NCBI GenBank assembly: GCA_964036275.1
Contig: OZ038436.1
Span: 18,627,904 to 18,691,903, forward strand
From: Litoditis marina
Lineage: Eukaryota > Nematoda > Chromadorea > Rhabditida > Rhabditidae
Length of the DNA: 64,000 nucleotides
Reading direction: 5' to 3'
Both the position numbers and the translations under genes were made by a program. Of the stretch, positions 61,271-64,000 are shown in pieces. The stretch's first letter is position 1. Each line of letters starts with the position of its first letter. Under the pieces are notes generated by a model. It had not been told where the DNA came from, searched no databases, and saw nothing but the letters and a program-made list of their open reading frames with translations.

Positions 61271-63793
61271 AAGAGAGAGAGAGGAAGAGAAAGAGAGAAG
61301 AGACAGAGAAAAGAACGAGAGGAGAGGGAGAGAGAGAGGGGGATGAAAGAACGGTACAAAACCAGAAAGATCAACAACAGGGAAGAGAGAAGTAAAAAGA
61401 GAGAGGTGAGGTTAGAAAAGGGTCTTTACGAGCTTCGAACTGAGAACTGAACTGAGTAACGTTTATATGATTCTTAACCGTGTGTAAAAACGGAAGTTCT
61501 TACCGATGAAATTAAGCCACGCCTCTCCCCCGAGTCCCATGGTAATCAGTCGGATGAGCTTGTGCAGCGAGAGACCTCGATCAATGATGGGGGTCAGAGG
61601 AGAAGTTACCGACATGAAGTCGTACATTTCTGAAAGTAAACATATATGTGTGAAATCTACGTCGCTATATACTAGAAGTAAAATGAATAGTCACGTAAAG
61701 TTAGCATTCTAATGAGGAATCGTGCACTTTGTCACTGCACGTTTCTGAGTTCTGCTGTGTTTAACATGTTTCACGTCACTGTGCAATTGACTAACAGTAT
61801 ACTCAAGTAATACGAAGATTTTGTCACACACTGAACAATGGACAAATATGGGAAATTGATTATTTCTAATATGCATTTGAAAAATTCACATTTTACAAAC
61901 TTGTATAGTTTGGATCAATTATGTGATTTCCTACATCTTGATCTCAGCTAGGCTGCAACATCTTCTGTTCAGTGAAAAATATACAACATAAAACCTTTTT
62001 TCCCAAAGTCGATGTATTTCCTGGAAAACATTGAAAAGTTTATCGGGTTACGGTACATGTGCACATTCCGGTGAAACAGAGTATGTTACCCGTTGATAAA
62101 TACCTTTGTCCATCAACCAAAAGGCAATCGTCTTGTCTCCAACCAGAGCCTGGTCGTGAGATTCGGCATAGGCTACATTGGCCTCGCCATACCTGAAACA
62201 AAATATGTACTTCAAGAACATTTGCGATTTTATATTATGAAAACCGATCCGCTCCGATAATAAACACTTTAATTTTTATAGAGACTGTCGGGATCATACA
62301 ATATCTGCTTCGTTGAATGTTGAATTCGAACCCAACTCAGAACATGCGTCGTTGCAAAACAGTAAATAACTGTTTATACAGCGTGGCTGTCATAGACATT
62401 GACTTCCCCCCTCGTCGTCTGACGTCTCTTCGGTGCACACTATATCTCTAGATTTGTTGCAATACAGTTTCGACCAAACCCGAATTTGTAATTAACAGCC
62501 AATGGTCTGAGAAGCCGTGCACATGTACAGTAAACCGTTGAACGTCCATATAGTTTATAGTTTCTCGGTTGTTCAGCACTAAACACAATGACAGCGGCCT
62601 TTATTGTGTTCATACACAGCCAACCTGTTGAGATACAGTAAGCCGCATTCCTAGTTTGCCGACGAGTATAAAAGGGGTTTTCTGATTAGAACTGAATGCT
62701 GGAACAGGCATTATTGTACGGTTGACGGACCTTCTATTCTCGAGAGTATGTACAATATCCCCAATCTTCCAGTTCTCGTCCTGTTGGTGTTTCAGGAGCT
62801 TAATCCACATATCGGGCAGCGCCATCGCCAAACGCATGTCGAAACCCTGGAAAAATCAGTTTACTGCGAGAATATTATCGAGTATTCATTATTTCATTAT
62901 CAGCATGAATTGTTATGAACAGTGGAATGAAATAAGGATTTTACAAATGCATGACATTTCTCAAATGAGTTACTGTTTTGAAACTTAAATAAGAGTGCGC
63001 AGTTCTAGTGTTCAAACTTGTTCTCTAGTTTTCCGATGGCCTTATTCATCAGTGCCGCGGGGAGCTAAAAAGCCATCCGAGCCGCCGAACCGGCCTTATC
63101 AGCACACTACTTTTACGCTATACCATTCTGCGAGAAGGTTTTTTGCTGCGGGAATTGGAAATTTTGAGGGATTGGTGAATACATCCACGGGATGAATATA
63201 GAACTGAACCCACCTGACCACCCTCCTCAATCGGACGACATATCGCAGGCATACCGGAAACTTCCTGCAAGGAACACTGTTATTGACACCCTGATCATAC
63301 GGAATTGTGGTTGACCATACTTGGTTCTCTATTTTTCTCCATTTCCTATTTTACTTAGCGTAATAGATATTTAAATTGAACATTCAACAAACAGACTTTT
63401 GGGCTAAACAACTCAATTCGAGTTTAAAATACAAAACTTCTAAACCGTTTCGGAAACTGTTTGATGTCTGAAGTCCGCATGGAATATGCACCATCACACT
63501 GTAGAGCGTTACAAGTGAGTGGAAGACACTATAGGGTTCACTTAGGGGAAGATACGTTACGTCTAACTCAGCACCGCAGTGTTTGTAGTTTGATCTGGTC
63601 AACGTTTACTCGTGATTTGAGAACCGAGCAGATCAAACTACAACTCTTCCTATATAATGAGTCACCTCTGCGATGGTGGTGACGGTGGGGTACATTTTGT
63701 GAAGGAAATCGTTGGCCAGCATCAGGTAGATAAGGGAGTCCGTGTCGGCATTCAGGCCGAAGTAGTCGTTGTAGCCTCCGGCGAACGAGTCGT
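59770..63793 (-). CDS. GBE1: 1,4-alpha-glucan (glycogen) branching enzyme, C-terminal part
   Basis: Nine exons in phase: 63,793-63,666, 63,264-63,214, 62,846-62,731, 62,192-62,104, 61,629-61,504, 61,178-61,070, 60,795-60,720, 60,452-60,322 and 59,935-59,770, ending TGA. This gives about 330 C-terminal residues of an enzyme normally near 700; earlier exons lie beyond the right edge. It encodes the GH13 core around [20 protein letters not shown], the TIAE general acid/base glutamate, the [20 protein letters not shown] transition-state histidine/aspartate motif, and [20 protein letters not shown]. The C-terminal all-beta domain ends in [17 protein letters not shown]. The enzyme cuts alpha-1,4 glucan chains and rejoins them in alpha-1,6 linkage, in the cytosol, after glycogen synthase. 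The nucleophile-bearing exon is not in the window. No disruption seen. Confidence 0.95.
61200..61258 (+). repeat. (GA)n microsatellite in a GBE1 intron
   Basis: Nearly pure GA dinucleotide, grading into a GA-rich tract to about 61,345. Confidence 0.95.
61664..61803 (+). repeat. 140-bp dispersed repeat, copy 5
   Basis: TATACTAGAAGTAAA start and ACTAACAGTATA end, same orientation as copy 1; in a GBE1 intron, about 35 bp upstream of an exon. Confidence 0.85.
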
Positions 63794-64000
63794 CTGCAAA
63801 GAAAGCAACAGTTGTAGTTTGGTCAGCCATATGTTCGCATACGCTGATTCGCTGAATGAACGAGCAGAACTTTGGTAGTTAAATCTCTTATTTCCGCACC
63901 GACTCTTATTTCCGCATTAGAATGTTTTCGTTTCCTAATGCCGATGTTTTATTTTTTTCTCTTGTATATCACATGCTTGTATGTAAATAAATCAATCAAA

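Noticed and set aside
61066..61450. Arg-Glu / Ser-Leu repeat proteins
   Set aside because: Products of the (GA)n microsatellite in a GBE1 intron, apart from the true exon at 61,070-61,178.

Overview
The window is animal genomic DNA, most probably from a rhabditid nematode. Coding sequence is split into short exons with GT(A/G)AGT donors and TTTTCAG-type acceptors, and base composition is AT-rich. One gene is a close match to the FLD-1/TLCD1-2 family, and the intergenic DNA is full of short fold-back repeats of the kind common in Caenorhabditis. The species call is inference. All exon structures were assembled by eye from splice consensus, reading phase and protein similarity; no search was run.

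Layout. 20-230 (+) is the last exon of an unrecognised gene entering from the left. 0.2-14 kb is mostly gene-poor and repeat-rich, but the minus strand at 7.3-9.4 kb holds a small insulin-like peptide cluster: one complete two-exon gene (8,053-8,557), one B-chain exon without a clear A-chain exon (7,317-7,473), and a decayed A-chain exon copy (about 9.3-9.4 kb). 14.7-20.3 kb (-) carries a tandem pair of secreted cysteine-rich protein genes with matching exon structure and matching TATA-containing upstream regions. 22.1-25.7 kb (-) is a ten-exon gene for a basic, apparently nuclear protein that ends in a SANT/Myb-like segment. 26-34.4 kb is repeat and transposon territory, including a 3-kb element with terminal inverted repeats.

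34.5-38.6 kb (+) is a four-pass membrane protein with a PY-motif tail (LAPTM-like). It converges on 39.2-42.6 kb (-), a TLC-domain protein (TLCD1/2, FLD-1). 42.8-48 kb is again repeats, including a 1.7-kb Mutator-like element with a 9-bp target duplication. 48.5-53.8 kb (-) is the complete 14-exon Notchless (NLE1) ribosome-biogenesis gene. 54.2-58.7 kb is bounded by matching inverted ends and holds a broken zinc-knuckle gene and long GA-rich and poly-G tracts. 59.8-63.8 kb (-) is the C-terminal half of glycogen branching enzyme (GBE1), whose 5' exons lie beyond the right edge.

The genes do not form one pathway. The notable content is the unreported-looking insulin-like cluster, the tandem cysteine-rich pair, and a set of fold-back DNA elements. 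These use unrelated internal vocabularies but share one construction plan, and three insertions carry perfect 9-bp target-site duplications.
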